DNA of 64,000 nucleotides from an uncultured Erythrobacter sp. (GTDB lineage: Bacteria; Pseudomonadota; Alphaproteobacteria; Sphingomonadales; Sphingomonadaceae), in NCBI GenBank assembly GCA_937969505.1, contig CALBWA010000009.1:1-64000 (forward strand), given 5' to 3'. The translations under genes were made by a program, and so were the position numbers. Each line of letters opens with the position of its first letter. Position 1 is the first letter of the stretch. The notes below the pieces were generated by a model. It worked only from the letters and a program-made list of their open reading frames with translations. It was not told the origin of the DNA and made no database searches. Positions 63,795 through 64,000 of the stretch are shown piece by piece.

Positions 63795-64000
63795 TCGGCA
63801 GCTGGCAGATAGAGGCACAGGCAGGCACCGCGTTTTCCATCGGGCCGTGCGTCGGCATACAGCACGCCATCATGCGCCTCCACGATTGTCCGGGCAATGG
63901 CGAGACCCAGTCCGCTGTGCTGGCCAAAATCCTCGCTGTCGGGGCGGACCGAGTGAAACCGCTTGAACACTTTCTCGCGCGCCTCTTCGGGTATGCCCGG
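63791..64000 (-). CDS. sensor histidine kinase, C-terminal end (window-truncated; ChvG-like by position)
   Basis: Reverse-strand translation PGIPEEAREKVFKRFHSVRPDSEDFGQHSGLGLAIARTIVEAHDGVLYADARPDGKRGACLCLYLPAAE*; F and G2 boxes. Confidence 0.85.
   Translation of the reverse strand, partial: PGIPEEAREKVFKRFHSVRPDSEDFGQHSGLGLAIARTIVEAHDGVLYADARPDGKRGACLCLYLPAAE

Overview
This 64 kb window is an ordinary-density, mostly core chromosomal segment of an alphaproteobacterium. Gene content and order, plus the dispersed repeats, suggest Sphingomonadales/Erythrobacteraceae (inference). Order: the tail of the dcw division/wall cluster (murG-murC-murB-ddl-ftsQ-ftsA-ftsZ); a SPOR/TPR protein, YbjN-like protein, proC and a Bax-inhibitor-1 (YbhL-type) gene; a cobalamin riboswitch with a BtuB-like receptor; obgE-proB; an assimilatory sulfur operon (cysH, DUF934, sulfite reductase, DUF2849, SUMT); mscS, metC, sseA; queF-putA; tRNA-Thr; rarA; a PadR regulator; serC-serA-hisZ-purA interrupted by an accessory islet; an ECF sigma factor with a small membrane partner; siroheme synthase-lysA-lipoprotein-argH; tRNA-Val; asparaginase; a GH12-like lipoprotein; truA-fmt; recR-def; rmuC; and an HPr/EIIA/RapZ/HprK regulatory PTS locus beside a histidine kinase. 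No CRISPR array, prophage, transposase or defence island was seen. The best candidates for something under-described are: the ECF sigma/DUF6768-like membrane protein pair, the secreted beta-helix protein in the hisZ-purA islet, the divergent GH12-like lipoprotein, the siroheme synthase carrying a degenerate SUMT fragment, the His/Asp-rich insertion in peptide deformylase, the MarR-like regulator with an N-terminal receiver-like region, and leader RNAs upstream of serC and ybhL. All calls come from reading the sequence and the supplied ORF track; no database search was run.
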